From: Paenibacillus gorillae
GTDB taxonomy: Bacteria > Bacillota > Bacilli > Paenibacillales > Paenibacillaceae
Direction of reading: 5' to 3'
Assembly: GCF_000513275.1 (NCBI RefSeq)
Contig: NZ_CBVJ010000050.1
Span: 1-60,823, forward strand
DNA: 60,823 bases
Made by a program: the position numbers and the translations under genes. The first letter of the stretch is position 1. Each line of letters opens with the position of its first letter. The notes under the pieces were generated by a model. The model did not search any database. It was not told the origin of the DNA and worked only from the letters and a program-made list of their open reading frames with translations. Shown piece by piece: positions 1 through 8,210 of the stretch.

Positions 1-281
1 CTAAATAGTGAATCAAAGCTCGCTGCATATCATTTTTGTTGGACGACATTATTTCACTGGCGTTATTCAACTGATTAGTGTGGAAGCCTCGCCTGCCCTT
101 TCTCACTTGATGAGTTCGTCTTGTTTTTGTTTGATTTATTGGTTGGTCTTGCGGCATTTAGAGAAGCGGAGCGTCTTGAGTTCAGGATGACTTTGTGCAG
201 ATTCTGTCCATTTACCCTGAGGGTAAATGGAATCAAGCATGGCAGCATGAACCAAGACGCGCAGCGGATCATCCCATATAT
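1..281. other. non-coding stretch at window start
   Basis: No credible gene is visible: the short reading frames here lack ribosome-binding sites and recognisable motifs. The one clear structure is a perfect 10-bp hairpin at 208-230, CCATTTACCC and GGGTAAATGG around a TGA loop. It has no T tract on either side, so it does not look like a terminator. Confidence 0.5.
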
Positions 282-310
282 AAAAAAGCTGCCGAAAAAA
301 TCTCGACAGC
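282..310 (-). terminator. intrinsic terminator of the RlmI-like gene
   Basis: On the minus strand GCTGTCGA (310-303) pairs with TCGGCAGC (295-288), with one G-U pair, and is followed by six Ts. It lies 18 bp past the stop codon at 328. Confidence 0.75.
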
Positions 311-327
311 CGAACTATAACAAAATT

Positions 328-1704
328 TTATTTGCTTCGAACCTCAAAAATCGCAAACTTTAAATAATGGCCTTCACTAACGCCCAGAAGCTGCGGATGG
401 TCTTTGCCCGCCGCGCGCCATTCAACCAGTCTCAGCAGCTTGCCGGCATCGGATGCAGCCTCTTGGATCGTCTCAAGAAACAGATCGGGGCGCATATGGT
501 ATGAGCAGCTGGCTGTTACCAAATACCCGCCCTCGTTTACGAGCTTCAAACCGTGAAGGTTGATGTCCTTGTAGCCCCGGCAAGCGCCAGGCACGGCGCT
601 TTTCGTCTTAGCAAACGCCGGCGGATCGAGAATGACAACGTCCCATGTACGGCCGTTCCCGCTGATCGGCTTCGATGTATCCGCTCCAGCCCGGCTCCGC
701 TCCGCTTTTTCCTCCAGCCCTTTCACCTGCGTACGCAAGTACTCGAAAGCGTCAGCTACGACAAATTCGACACGGTCCGTAAATCCGTTGCGCTCCATAT
801 TTCTTTGCGCGGTATCGATTGCATGCTGAGATACGTCCAGACAAGTTACGCGCTTCGCTCCGTATTTGCAGGCATGCAGAGTAAAACTGCCGGTATGTGC
901 AAAGCATTCCAGCACCGTAGCACCGTCCCAGTAAGGGAATGTCACTTCTTTGCCATTTGCGTTGACTGGTACAGAGCGGAACTGTCCGTCCTCTTCCTCT
1001 TGCCGCTGCAAATGAATGCCGCTTCGCGCACCCCAGCCCGTCATTAACGGCTTAATTGAAGCGCGGTTTTCGCGCTGATCATAGAAGTAGCCTGTTTTTT
1101 GCCCTTCAACGATATCAACCTCCAGCTTCAAGCCATTTTCCTCGATCTCGATGATCGGCGGGCACTCGCCATAAAGCACACCCGTACGCTGCTCCAGACC
1201 TTCCAGCTGCCTCACACCTACATCGCTGCGCTCGTAGATACCCTTCGGCTGAAACACATCAATAAGCGCTTCAATTAAGGCTTCGCGTCTCATATCCATG
1301 CCCAGCGTCAGCAATTGAACGACCAGCACATCGTTGAACCGGTCCACGGTTAATCCCGGCAAAAAGTCAGCTTCGCCGTATACCAGTCTGCAATCGCGAT
1401 CCGGCACAAACCGGCTGCGATGATCTGCGCACTGCTGCAGCCGCTCGCGGAAGAAGGCCGCATCCATCTCCTCCAAAGGCTTGTACGATACGACACGGAC
1501 AGTAATCTGCGATTGCGGATTATAATAGCCCGAAGCCAGAAACTTTCCTTTATGAGAGACGACGTCGACGATGCCGCCCGGAGCCGCATCGCCCTCTACT
1601 CGTTCAATTTCATTGGCATAAATCCATGGATGACCCAGCTCCAGCCGGTTTTTACGGCCGCGCTGCAGCCAAATCTTTGCTTTGTTTTCGCTCACTTCAT
1701 TCAT
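328..1704 (-). CDS. RlmI/YwbD-type 23S rRNA methyltransferase
   Basis: This is a class I SAM-dependent RNA methyltransferase of the COG1092 group, whose members methylate a base in 23S rRNA. The N-terminal ~90 residues form a PUA domain (GHPWIYANEIERVEG near residue 24). A Rossmann domain follows, with the SAM loop VLECFAHTGSF, an acidic strand end CLDVS and the catalytic-loop motif DPPAFAK. At 458 aa it exceeds the usual ~390-400 aa because of two charged inserts, one just before the SAM loop and one before DPPAFAK. GAGAGGAAGA precedes the ATG. It is divergent from the transporter-like gene at 1845. The exact target base cannot be told from sequence, so no symbol is given. Confidence 0.88.
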   Translation of the reverse strand: MNEVSENKAKIWLQRGRKNRLELGHPWIYANEIERVEGDAAPGGIVDVVSHKGKFLASGYYNPQSQITVRVVSYKPLEEMDAAFFRERLQQCADHRSRFVPDRDCRLVYGEADFLPGLTVDRFNDVLVVQLLTLGMDMRREALIEALIDVFQPKGIYERSDVGVRQLEGLEQRTGVLYGECPPIIEIEENGLKLEVDIVEGQKTGYFYDQRENRASIKPLMTGWGARSGIHLQRQEEEDGQFRSVPVNANGKEVTFPYWDGATVLECFAHTGSFTLHACKYGAKRVTCLDVSQHAIDTAQRNMERNGFTDRVEFVVADAFEYLRTQVKGLEEKAERSRAGADTSKPISGNGRTWDVVILDPPAFAKTKSAVPGACRGYKDINLHGLKLVNEGGYLVTASCSYHMRPDLFLETIQEAASDAGKLLRLVEWRAAGKDHPQLLGVSEGHYLKFAIFEVRSK

Positions 1705-1844
1705 TCTTCCTCTCTCAGTTCCGCTGCGCCGTTAGTAGAGAGAGCGCAACGCCGCCTCCAGTAGCTGGCGCTTGTCATGCCTGTCCATATAAAGGCATAT
1801 GTATAGATACTAAAAAGCAATGCTGTCTAAAGGAGCACAAGCCG

Positions 1845-2819
1845 ATGTTAATTGCAATTGCGCTTCCGATGGCGCTTGGTTTCGCCATTTTTCTTAGCGG
1901 CATGAAACTGATGGAGCTTGCGCTTCATCAGCTTGCCGGACCGCATTTGAACCGGGTGCTGCACCGTTCGACCGCAACCCCGCTGCACGGACTCGCCGTC
2001 GGCACCGCAACGACCGCCTTCTTGCAGAGCAGCACCGCCGTTACCGTCATTGCCATCGGGCTCGTAAATGCCGGGCTGCTCACTTTTCCGCGAACGCTTG
2101 GCATTATACTGGGTACAAACATCGGCACCTGCCTGACAACCGAATTGATCGGCCTCAGCTTGAACAAGCTGGCGTTTCCGCTGCTGGCCGTTTCTCTAAT
2201 CGTATGGCTGACCACTGTGCCGCTTACCGAATTCCGGGCAGCTTCCTTACGGAGCAAGACCCTGCACAAGCTGGCAATCCTCCGCTCCAGCTCCGTCGCA
2301 CTCGGCGGCTTCAGTATGCTGCTGGCCGGGATAGCTGTCATGCAGACGGTTGGCCCGGACGTACAGCAAAGCAGCATATTCAACTGGTTTTTGGATAAAT
2401 CGCAAACCAGCCTATGGTGGGGACTTGCCGCTGGCGCCCTGCTGACTGCTGTCGTCCATAGCAGCGCAGCCGTCATCGGCATTATCATGGGCTTCGCCAG
2501 CATCGGTGCAATGCCGCTTGAGCTTGGCGTCGCTGTCGTACTAGGCGCGAATGTCGGCACTTGCGTTACCGCTTTGCTCGCCTCAATCGGCGGCTCCAAA
2601 AGCGGCCAACTCGTCGCTTGGTCCCATGTTGCTTTGAATGCAGGCGGCGCCTTGCTGTTCATGCCATTTATCGGCGAGCTTGCCGCTGCGTCGGGATGGC
2701 TTGCTCATTCGCCCGCGAGTCAAATCGCCCATTCGCAAACGTTGTTCAACATCGCAAGCTCGCTTATCGCGCTGCCCTTATGCTATTTGCCAGTCTTTCG
2801 AAGGCTTCAGGCAGCCTAA
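1845..2819 (+). CDS. yqeW: Na/Pi-cotransporter family membrane protein (YqeW-like)
   Basis: A polytopic membrane protein of 324 aa with the two inverted Na/Pi-cotransporter repeats, marked by QSSTAVTVIAIGLVNAG in the first half and HSSAAVIGIIMGFASIG in the second. The family moves phosphate with sodium, or acts in phosphate homeostasis. The ATG at 1845 is chosen because AAAGGAG stands about 9 bp upstream; an in-frame upstream extension has no such site and no hydrophobic character. Its position beside mtaB, rsmE and prmA matches B. subtilis yqeW. Its TAA overlaps the stop of the convergent NUDIX gene by 4 bp. Confidence 0.85.
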   Translation: MLIAIALPMALGFAIFLSGMKLMELALHQLAGPHLNRVLHRSTATPLHGLAVGTATTAFLQSSTAVTVIAIGLVNAGLLTFPRTLGIILGTNIGTCLTTELIGLSLNKLAFPLLAVSLIVWLTTVPLTEFRAASLRSKTLHKLAILRSSSVALGGFSMLLAGIAVMQTVGPDVQQSSIFNWFLDKSQTSLWWGLAAGALLTAVVHSSAAVIGIIMGFASIGAMPLELGVAVVLGANVGTCVTALLASIGGSKSGQLVAWSHVALNAGGALLFMPFIGELAAASGWLAHSPASQIAHSQTLFNIASSLIALPLCYLPVFRRLQAA

Positions 2820-3247
2820 TCCGTTTTCAAGCCTAGAAGCTGCAGCGCGCCGGACAAAATCCGGTTATTGTTGTCATAACCGGATTGCTTCTGGCGTCGC
2901 CAAGCGTCCATCGGCTCGAACCAGTCAACGCCGCGAATTTCTTCTACCTGCGCTTGAAGTGAACCTCCGACCGCTTCCACCAAATAATAATGAACTTCTT
3001 TGTCGACCGTCCCTTTTGAGTCGTCATGGTACTGGTATTTGATTTGATCGATCGGTTTCACTATGACGCCAGTCAAACCGGTCTCCTCCGCAATTTCCCG
3101 AAGGGCGGTCTGTTCAACCGTCTCGCCTGGTTCCATTTTCCCTTTAGGAAGCGATACTTTCCCGTAACGATCCTGTATGAGCTGAATTTGCAGCTCTCCC
3201 GCTTCCGTGCGGCGGTAGACGACGCCGCCTGCAGAAATTTCCTTCAC
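2816..3247 (-). CDS. NUDIX hydrolase
   Basis: A 143-aa single-domain NUDIX protein, a family that hydrolyses nucleoside diphosphates linked to another moiety, with Mg2+ bound at the NUDIX box. The box spans about residues 36-58 and includes GKMEPGE and ALREIAEETGL, matching GX5EX7REUXEEXGU. The start is GTG at 3247 with a GGGGGAAG-like site upstream. The substrate cannot be read from sequence; Ap4A, 8-oxo-dGTP and RNA 5' ends are all possible in this family. A hairpin built on CAGCCGAATATCGGCTG lies in the 126-bp gap separating it from mtaB. Confidence 0.85.
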   Translation of the reverse strand: MKEISAGGVVYRRTEAGELQIQLIQDRYGKVSLPKGKMEPGETVEQTALREIAEETGLTGVIVKPIDQIKYQYHDDSKGTVDKEVHYYLVEAVGGSLQAQVEEIRGVDWFEPMDAWRRQKQSGYDNNNRILSGALQLLGLKTD

Positions 3248-3373
3248 GACCGCTTCCCCCTCGCCTGCTCGACATTTTATGCTCTATGCAACAACGAGGC
3301 TCCCTCGTCCAGCCGAATATCGGCTGGGCCGGAAACCTCGCTATCCTTATTTACACCAAACTACCGCACTGAG

Positions 3374-4738
3374 CTATGCCCGCAACGCTTCCGGATGTCC
3401 GAAATTGTTCAAGCCGCTCTCATCCAGCACACGAATCAGCTGGCCGCGGTTTTCATTAACGCCTGCTTCCGTAATTTTGACACGGCAGAGCTTCCCGATT
3501 AGCGACTCGTCGCCATCGAAAACAACCTGCAAATAATTATCGGAATAGCCCATAACGAGCCCTGTTCCAGGCGCTCCTTTATAGTCGCGTTCAGGAATAA
3601 TATCGAGCACCGTGCCGACATACTGCTGCGCATACTGAAGCTGCATTTTCTCAGACAGATCAATCAGCTTATGAACGCGCTCGTTCTTCACTTCTTCGTC
3701 GACCTGATCCTCCATTCTTGCAGCAGGCGTACCTGTCCGCTTCGAATAAGGGAAAACGTGCATTTCGGAGAAGCCTACGGCCTCCATAAATTTATAGCCC
3801 TCTTCGAACATTTCATCCGTCTCCCCAGGGAAGCCGACGATAACGTCCGTTGTAATGGCAACGCCCGGCATCGCCTCGCGAATCCGCTGCAGCTTCGAAG
3901 CGAATTCCTCAGTCGTATATTTACGGCGCATCCGCTTAAGCACCGAGGTTTCCCCCGCTTGCAGCGGAATGTGAAGATGACGGCACATTTTGGACGAACG
4001 TTTCAAGACGTCGATCATCGCATCGTCAATCTGGCTCGCTTCGATCGAGCTGATCCGGATTCTTTCGAGACCGTCCACCTTGTCAAGATCCCATAACAAA
4101 TCAGTCAAACGGTAATTTTCCATGTCATCGCCATAACCGCCTGTATGAATGCCCGTCAGTACGATTTCTTTGTAGCCGGAAGCAACGAGCTGCTTCGCTT
4201 GCTCGATGACACTTTGCGGCTCACGGCTGCGTGACAAGCCCCGCGACCAAGGGATAATACAGAAGGTGCAGAAATTGTTGCAGCCTTCTTGAATTTTCAG
4301 AAAAGCACGGGTACGCTCTGAGAAATCAGGCACGTCCAGCTCTTCGAATTGGCGCGTTTTCATAATGTTGCGAACAGCATTCACAGGTGTCCTGTCGGCA
4401 TGAATCTGATCGACAAACGAAATAATTTTCTCGCGATCCTGTGTTCCGATGACAAGATCCACGCCCGGAATCGCCATAATCTCAGCAGGCGACGTTTGTG
4501 CATAGCATCCCGTTACCGCAATGACAGCGTTCGGATTGCGCCGTACGGCGCGGCGAATAATCTGACGGCTCTTCTTGTCGCCAGTATTCGTTACTGTACA
4601 TGTATTGACCAAATAAACGTCGGCGGTCGCTTCAAAATCAACCTGCTCATAGCCTTCGTTTTTAAATAGCTGCCAAATGGCCTCTGTGTCGTAAAAGTTA
4701 ACTTTGCATCCTAAGGTGTAAAATGCTACCGATGGCAT
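3374..4738 (-). CDS. mtaB: tRNA t6A37 methylthiotransferase MtaB
   Basis: A radical-SAM methylthiotransferase of 454 aa that converts t6A37 to ms2t6A in ANN-decoding tRNAs. The N-terminal UPF0004 domain opens with YTLGCKVNFYDTEAIW and supplies the cysteines for the auxiliary cluster. The radical-SAM motif CNNFCTFCIIPWSRG sits near residue 150, and a TRAM RNA-binding segment ends the protein. It follows rsmE with a 6-bp gap, so prmA, the M50 gene, rsmE and mtaB probably form one transcript. The same order (yqeT, yqeU, yqeV) is known in B. subtilis. Confidence 0.95.
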   Translation of the reverse strand: MPSVAFYTLGCKVNFYDTEAIWQLFKNEGYEQVDFEATADVYLVNTCTVTNTGDKKSRQIIRRAVRRNPNAVIAVTGCYAQTSPAEIMAIPGVDLVIGTQDREKIISFVDQIHADRTPVNAVRNIMKTRQFEELDVPDFSERTRAFLKIQEGCNNFCTFCIIPWSRGLSRSREPQSVIEQAKQLVASGYKEIVLTGIHTGGYGDDMENYRLTDLLWDLDKVDGLERIRISSIEASQIDDAMIDVLKRSSKMCRHLHIPLQAGETSVLKRMRRKYTTEEFASKLQRIREAMPGVAITTDVIVGFPGETDEMFEEGYKFMEAVGFSEMHVFPYSKRTGTPAARMEDQVDEEVKNERVHKLIDLSEKMQLQYAQQYVGTVLDIIPERDYKGAPGTGLVMGYSDNYLQVVFDGDESLIGKLCRVKITEAGVNENRGQLIRVLDESGLNNFGHPEALRA

Positions 4739-4744
4739 AATCGC

Positions 4745-5527
4745 TTACGCTCCTCCCATTTCTCCGGCTTCGTACAGCAAGCAGGTCAAGCCCACGATGC
4801 CTGCGGTTTCGGTCCGCAATATCCGTTTGCCCAAACCGACGACGACCGCTCCGGCCGCCTCCGCCCCGTTTGCTTCTGCTTCCGTAAAGCCGCCTTCGGG
4901 ACCAACGACGATGAGCAGCTTGGGCTCGGCGGGCAGTTGCCCTCCAGAAGCCTGCTTCCATTCCAGCAGCGCATCCCTTATGCCTTTGCCCTCTGCTCCG
5001 TCGCCTTCCCGTTCATAACAAAACAACGTTAAATCATAATTCGATATCGAATCAATCAGCTCGCGCCAGCTGCGTACAGCTTCAATCGCCGGCACCCGGC
5101 AGCGGTGCGACTGCTCCGCTGCCTCCTTGGCGATTTTGCTCCAGCGTTCCAGACGCTTCGCTTCTTTTTTGCCGTCATACTGCACGATCATCCGCTCGGA
5201 CTGAAACGGCGCAAACGAATAAGCGCCGATCTCGGTTCCTTTTTGAATGACGAGCTCCATTTTATCGCCCTTGGGCAAGCTTTGCGCGATCGTTACCGAC
5301 CATACAGGCTCGCTGTCCATCGGCAGCTCCTCCACGATCCGGGCCGTAACCTCGGTCGCACTAGCCTCCACGACAGCCGCAAGCGCAACGCGTGACTGCC
5401 CGTCACTGACGATAAACTTCTGGTCTTCCTTCATCCGCATGACACGAACCACATGAAAGGCGTCTTCGCCCAACAAGCGTACGGTAGAGCCGTCGAACTG
5501 CTCCGCGGCTACAAAATATCGCTGCAT
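4745..5527 (-). CDS. rsmE: 16S rRNA m3U1498 methyltransferase RsmE
   Basis: A SPOUT-class methyltransferase of 260 aa that makes m3U1498 in the 30S decoding region. The N-terminal ~70 residues form the PUA-like RNA-binding part. The C-terminal trefoil-knot SAM site shows VVGPEGGFTEAE and LGKRILRTETA. The ATG at 5527 (MQRYFVAAEQF) is chosen because AAGGAT stands 6 bp upstream; an in-frame ATG at 5545 has no comparable site. It lies between the M50 peptidase gene (50 bp) and mtaB (6 bp). Confidence 0.95.
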   Translation of the reverse strand: MQRYFVAAEQFDGSTVRLLGEDAFHVVRVMRMKEDQKFIVSDGQSRVALAAVVEASATEVTARIVEELPMDSEPVWSVTIAQSLPKGDKMELVIQKGTEIGAYSFAPFQSERMIVQYDGKKEAKRLERWSKIAKEAAEQSHRCRVPAIEAVRSWRELIDSISNYDLTLFCYEREGDGAEGKGIRDALLEWKQASGGQLPAEPKLLIVVGPEGGFTEAEANGAEAAGAVVVGLGKRILRTETAGIVGLTCLLYEAGEMGGA

Positions 5528-5577
5528 ACAATCATCCTTCATCATAGCATGTTTTAACGGTTAAAATCCATGAATCA

Positions 5578-6252
5578 TTAATAGAAGATCGGCCGGATAA
5601 TACTTGCAAAAAAATCGATCAATGGACTAATCATGCCTAGAACCGGGTCAAGCGTCACTTTTCTTAAAGGCGGAATAAATACGATAAGCAAGAAAAAGAA
5701 TACGCCCCACTGGACATTTTGATCCATTTTATAACGAACCTTTAGCGGAACAAGATCTTGAATGATCCGGTAGCCGTCCAGTGGCGGCAGCGGAATCAAG
5801 TTGAACACAAACAGCAAGAAATTGAGGCTAATCAAATAGCCTAAAAAAGTAGTAAGGGCAAGACTTACACCTCTGGAACTGTTGGCCAGAACACCTGATG
5901 AATCAAGTGCATATAAAATCACCAATCCGATAATGCCGATTACAAGGTTGCTGAGCGGCCCGACAGCCGACACCACTACGCCCATCAAGCGCGGATGCTT
6001 GAACCGGTTCTGGTTGACCGGCACAGGCTTCGCCCAGCCGAATCCGGCAATCAGAATTAGAATCGCTCCCAGCCAATCGATATGTACCCGCGGATTCAAC
6101 GTAACGCGGCCGGCATCATAAGCCGTATTGTCACCAAATTTGTAGGCGCTGTAGGCATGAGCGAATTCATGCACAGTGAACGCGATAATCAGAACAAGTG
6201 CAACAAACGGCAGGTCTTGTATTGGATAAGCGAGAATGCTATCCCAGTTCAT
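5578..6252 (-). CDS. site-2-type membrane zinc protease (M50 family)
   Basis: A 224-aa hydrophobic protein with the HEFAH zinc-binding motif near residue 28 inside a membrane helix and the second-site motif PPLDGYR near residue 155. These define compact M50B (site-2 protease) peptidases, which cleave substrates within the membrane. It has no PDZ domain, so it belongs to the short, uncharacterised group rather than RseP or SpoIVFB. It starts only 4 bp after the prmA stop, and coupling to prmA translation is likely. The substrate is unknown. Confidence 0.88.
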   Translation of the reverse strand: MNWDSILAYPIQDLPFVALVLIIAFTVHEFAHAYSAYKFGDNTAYDAGRVTLNPRVHIDWLGAILILIAGFGWAKPVPVNQNRFKHPRLMGVVVSAVGPLSNLVIGIIGLVILYALDSSGVLANSSRGVSLALTTFLGYLISLNFLLFVFNLIPLPPLDGYRIIQDLVPLKVRYKMDQNVQWGVFFFLLIVFIPPLRKVTLDPVLGMISPLIDFFASIIRPIFY

Positions 6253-6256
6253 TTAC

Positions 6257-7249
6257 TCACCTCGGCTTTCGTACGACGAATGCAATCCAGTCCTCGTCAC
6301 GGTGTTTATGCTCAATCTCAAATCCGGAGCCAATGAGACCTTGTTCTACATCTGTCTCTTTATTTTTAAAGATACCAGATGCGATATAAATACCGCCTGG
6401 CTTAAGCGCTGCGTATACATCGTCGGTGAAGAGCAAAATAATATCCGCCAAAATATTAGCGACGATGAGGTCGACCGGCAGCGATACGGACGTTTGCCGA
6501 GCTTCGCTTTCATTGGCCTCAAACACCACTTTCCCGCCCAAAACGCCCATCAGATCGCTTTCAATCACTTCGATCGTATCCGACAATCCGTTCAAACGGA
6601 CATTTTCTGCCGCACTGGTGACCGCCACCGGGTCCAAATCAAGCGCAAGTACACGCTTCGCTCCCAGTTTGATCGCTCCAATAGCCAAGATACCGGAACC
6701 CGTACCAACGTCGATAATCTCTTCGCCGCCTTGAATGACCGATTCAAGCGTCTTCAAGCAGAGGGACGTTGTTGGATGTGTACCCGTGCCAAACGCCATG
6801 CCAGGGTCCAGCTCGATAATCTTTTCGTCAGGGCCCGCTTCGTATTGCTCCCATGTTGGCTTAATCGTCAGCGTATCGGATACGCGGATCGGTTTGAAAT
6901 ATTGCTTCCACGCATTCGCCCAGTCTTCTTCGTCAACAAGCTTGGAGCTGATCTCATAATCGCCGGGATCGATGCCAAACTCCCGCAGCTGATCAATCCG
7001 AGGTCTCAGCGCCTTCTCCAGCTCATCCCCGTTGACGCCTTCAACGAAGTAGCCTTTGATGACAGCATGGCCTTCCGGTATATCGTTAAGCGGAGTTTCA
7101 TACCATTGTCCGAGCGAGGTGTCGCGCTGTTTGTTCAGCGTTCCCGATTCTTCAATGGATACGCCGCCAGCGTCCATTTCATGCAGGAAGTTCGAGATCA
7201 TCTCGATCACCTGCTCTGTTGTCGAAATTGTAATTTCATGCCATTTCAT
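6257..7249 (-). CDS. prmA: ribosomal protein L11 methyltransferase PrmA
   Basis: PrmA methylates several amino groups of ribosomal protein L11. The 330-aa protein has an N-terminal L11-recognition domain (first ~110 residues) and a Rossmann domain with DVGTGSGILAIGAIKLGA, ALDLDPVA and the NPPY-equivalent VANILADI. It heads the apparent prmA, M50, rsmE, mtaB operon behind a good promoter. In B. subtilis prmA directly follows dnaJ; here 5.5 kb containing the sulfonate cassette separates them. Confidence 0.95.
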   Translation of the reverse strand: MKWHEITISTTEQVIEMISNFLHEMDAGGVSIEESGTLNKQRDTSLGQWYETPLNDIPEGHAVIKGYFVEGVNGDELEKALRPRIDQLREFGIDPGDYEISSKLVDEEDWANAWKQYFKPIRVSDTLTIKPTWEQYEAGPDEKIIELDPGMAFGTGTHPTTSLCLKTLESVIQGGEEIIDVGTGSGILAIGAIKLGAKRVLALDLDPVAVTSAAENVRLNGLSDTIEVIESDLMGVLGGKVVFEANESEARQTSVSLPVDLIVANILADIILLFTDDVYAALKPGGIYIASGIFKNKETDVEQGLIGSGFEIEHKHRDEDWIAFVVRKPR

Positions 7250-7282
7250 TTCATTACCCTCCAGTGTGAAAAACTAACATCT

Positions 7283-7311
7283 ATTGTACACTAATCGGCA
7301 TGCTTGCACAA
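7283..7311 (-). promoter_or_regulatory. sigma-A promoter of the prmA operon
   Basis: On the minus strand TTGTGC (7311-7306) and TACAAT (7288-7283) are separated by 17 bp, about 35 bp before the prmA start codon. Confidence 0.65.
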
Positions 7312-7341
7312 AAAGGGATTGCAGCGCCTATGCAATGGTTG

Positions 7342-7350
7342 TGCTACAAT
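7342..7350 (+). promoter_or_regulatory. extended -10 promoter candidate for the tetR gene
   Basis: TGCTACAAT is an extended -10 element without a strong -35 at 17 bp; TTGCAG lies 20 bp upstream. A 10-bp palindrome, ACAATATTGT (7346-7355), overlaps it and could be an operator. Confidence 0.4.
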
Positions 7351-7427
7351 ATTGTCTAATTGCTGGAAAAAGTGCGGGCCTCTTCTCATCCCGCCCCATT
7401 ACGCAGCATTCAGGAGGGCTAACCGAT

Positions 7428-8021
7428 ATGTCACCCCGCAACGTCATTAAGGATCAAATACTTCGCGACGAGCGCAAGCGGCAGCTGCTGAACGCAGCTA
7501 TGCATGTGATCGCCAGGCGGGGACTTCCCGCAACTAAAATCGCCGATATCGCAGCAACCGCCGGCATCAGTGTGGGCAACGTCTATAAATCCTTTAGCTC
7601 CAAGGATGAAATTTTCCGCGCTCTTGTAGAAAGCGGTCAGCAGGAATACCGCGAGTTTGTTGAAGAAGCGCTAGCTCTTCCCTCCTCTCCGTATGACAAA
7701 CTGTATTGGTATACGAGCAGGTGGCTGACGTATAGCAATGGCTGGGCCATCACCGTTATATTGCAGTACGCCCGGACGTCCGAGGCGGTACCCGAAGAAT
7801 TGACCAAAGCGGTAAGCGAAAGGTTCATCGACAATTTGCGCCCCATGGCCGCTATTATAACGGAGGGCCAGCACTTGGGCATTTTCAAAGCTGGAGACAG
7901 TATGGAGCTTGCCCTGATGTATGTATCGATGATGGAAGGACTTATTCTGCACGACATCCCTGGCATTCGGGAAATCGCCAGTCTGACACCTGAAAAGATG
8001 ATGGCCATGCTGTTAAAATAA
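7428..8021 (+). CDS. TetR/AcrR-family transcriptional regulator
   Basis: A 197-aa one-component repressor. The N-terminal helix-turn-helix (residues ~20-65) carries ARRGLPATKIADIAATAG and VGNVYKSFSSKDEIF; the all-helical remainder is the ligand and dimer domain. The ATG at 7428 is chosen for its CAGGAGGG site 8 bp upstream. A promoter with a perfect 14-bp palindrome begins just after its stop and drives the sulfonate operon, so local control of that operon is the natural inference. The ligand is unknown; an organosulfonate or its breakdown product is possible. Confidence 0.85.
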   Translation: MSPRNVIKDQILRDERKRQLLNAAMHVIARRGLPATKIADIAATAGISVGNVYKSFSSKDEIFRALVESGQQEYREFVEEALALPSSPYDKLYWYTSRWLTYSNGWAITVILQYARTSEAVPEELTKAVSERFIDNLRPMAAIITEGQHLGIFKAGDSMELALMYVSMMEGLILHDIPGIREIASLTPEKMMAMLLK

Positions 8022-8024
8022 TGA

Positions 8025-8054
8025 TTGACTATTAATGGCAATTACTGCTATCAT
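8025..8054 (+). promoter_or_regulatory. sigma-A promoter of the sulfonate operon
   Basis: TTGACT (8025-8030) and TATCAT (8049-8054) are separated by 18 bp. Initiation would fall near 8061, giving a ~150-nt leader before the monooxygenase start. Confidence 0.65.
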
Positions 8055-8064
8055 GCTTACATAG

Positions 8065-8078
8065 TGAATAATTATTCA
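8065..8078. promoter_or_regulatory. 14-bp palindromic operator candidate
   Basis: TGAATAATTATTCA is a perfect palindrome starting 11 bp after the -10 element, across the expected transcription start. Its size and position suit a TetR-family dimer, most simply the product of the gene ending at 8021. The assignment is inferred from context. Confidence 0.6.
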
Positions 8079-8079
8079 T

Positions 8080-8148
8080 CGTTAGCCTACCGGAAGGCCG
8101 GAGGCGCATAACGACTACTTTGATAAAAAGAGTTGTTATGCTTTTTTT
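8080..8148 (+). promoter_or_regulatory. leader hairpin plus terminator (possible attenuator)
   Basis: A GC-rich hairpin (GCCT with AGGC and CCGG with CCGG, 8085-8105) is followed directly by an intrinsic terminator: GCATAACGACT (8106-8116) with AGTTGTTATGC (8131-8141), then seven Ts. CGTTA at 8080-8084 can pair with TAACG at 8109-8113 and break the terminator's 5' arm, so the two folds compete. The terminator lies after the promoter and before the first gene, which suggests attenuation. It could instead simply end the tetR transcript. It matches no riboswitch class I know. Confidence 0.5.
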
Positions 8149-8210
8149 ATGCCTTTTAAACCAACTTAACCGATCAGAATAATAAAAAACTGACGAACAG
8201 GATGTGCATA

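Noticed and set aside
208..230. Terminator at the window start
   Set aside because: A perfect 10-bp stem but no T tract on either strand, so termination is not supported.
8080..8148. SAM (S-box), T-box or guanidine (ykkC) riboswitch in the ssuD leader
   Set aside because: None of the conserved cores of these classes is present; the leader is too short for them.
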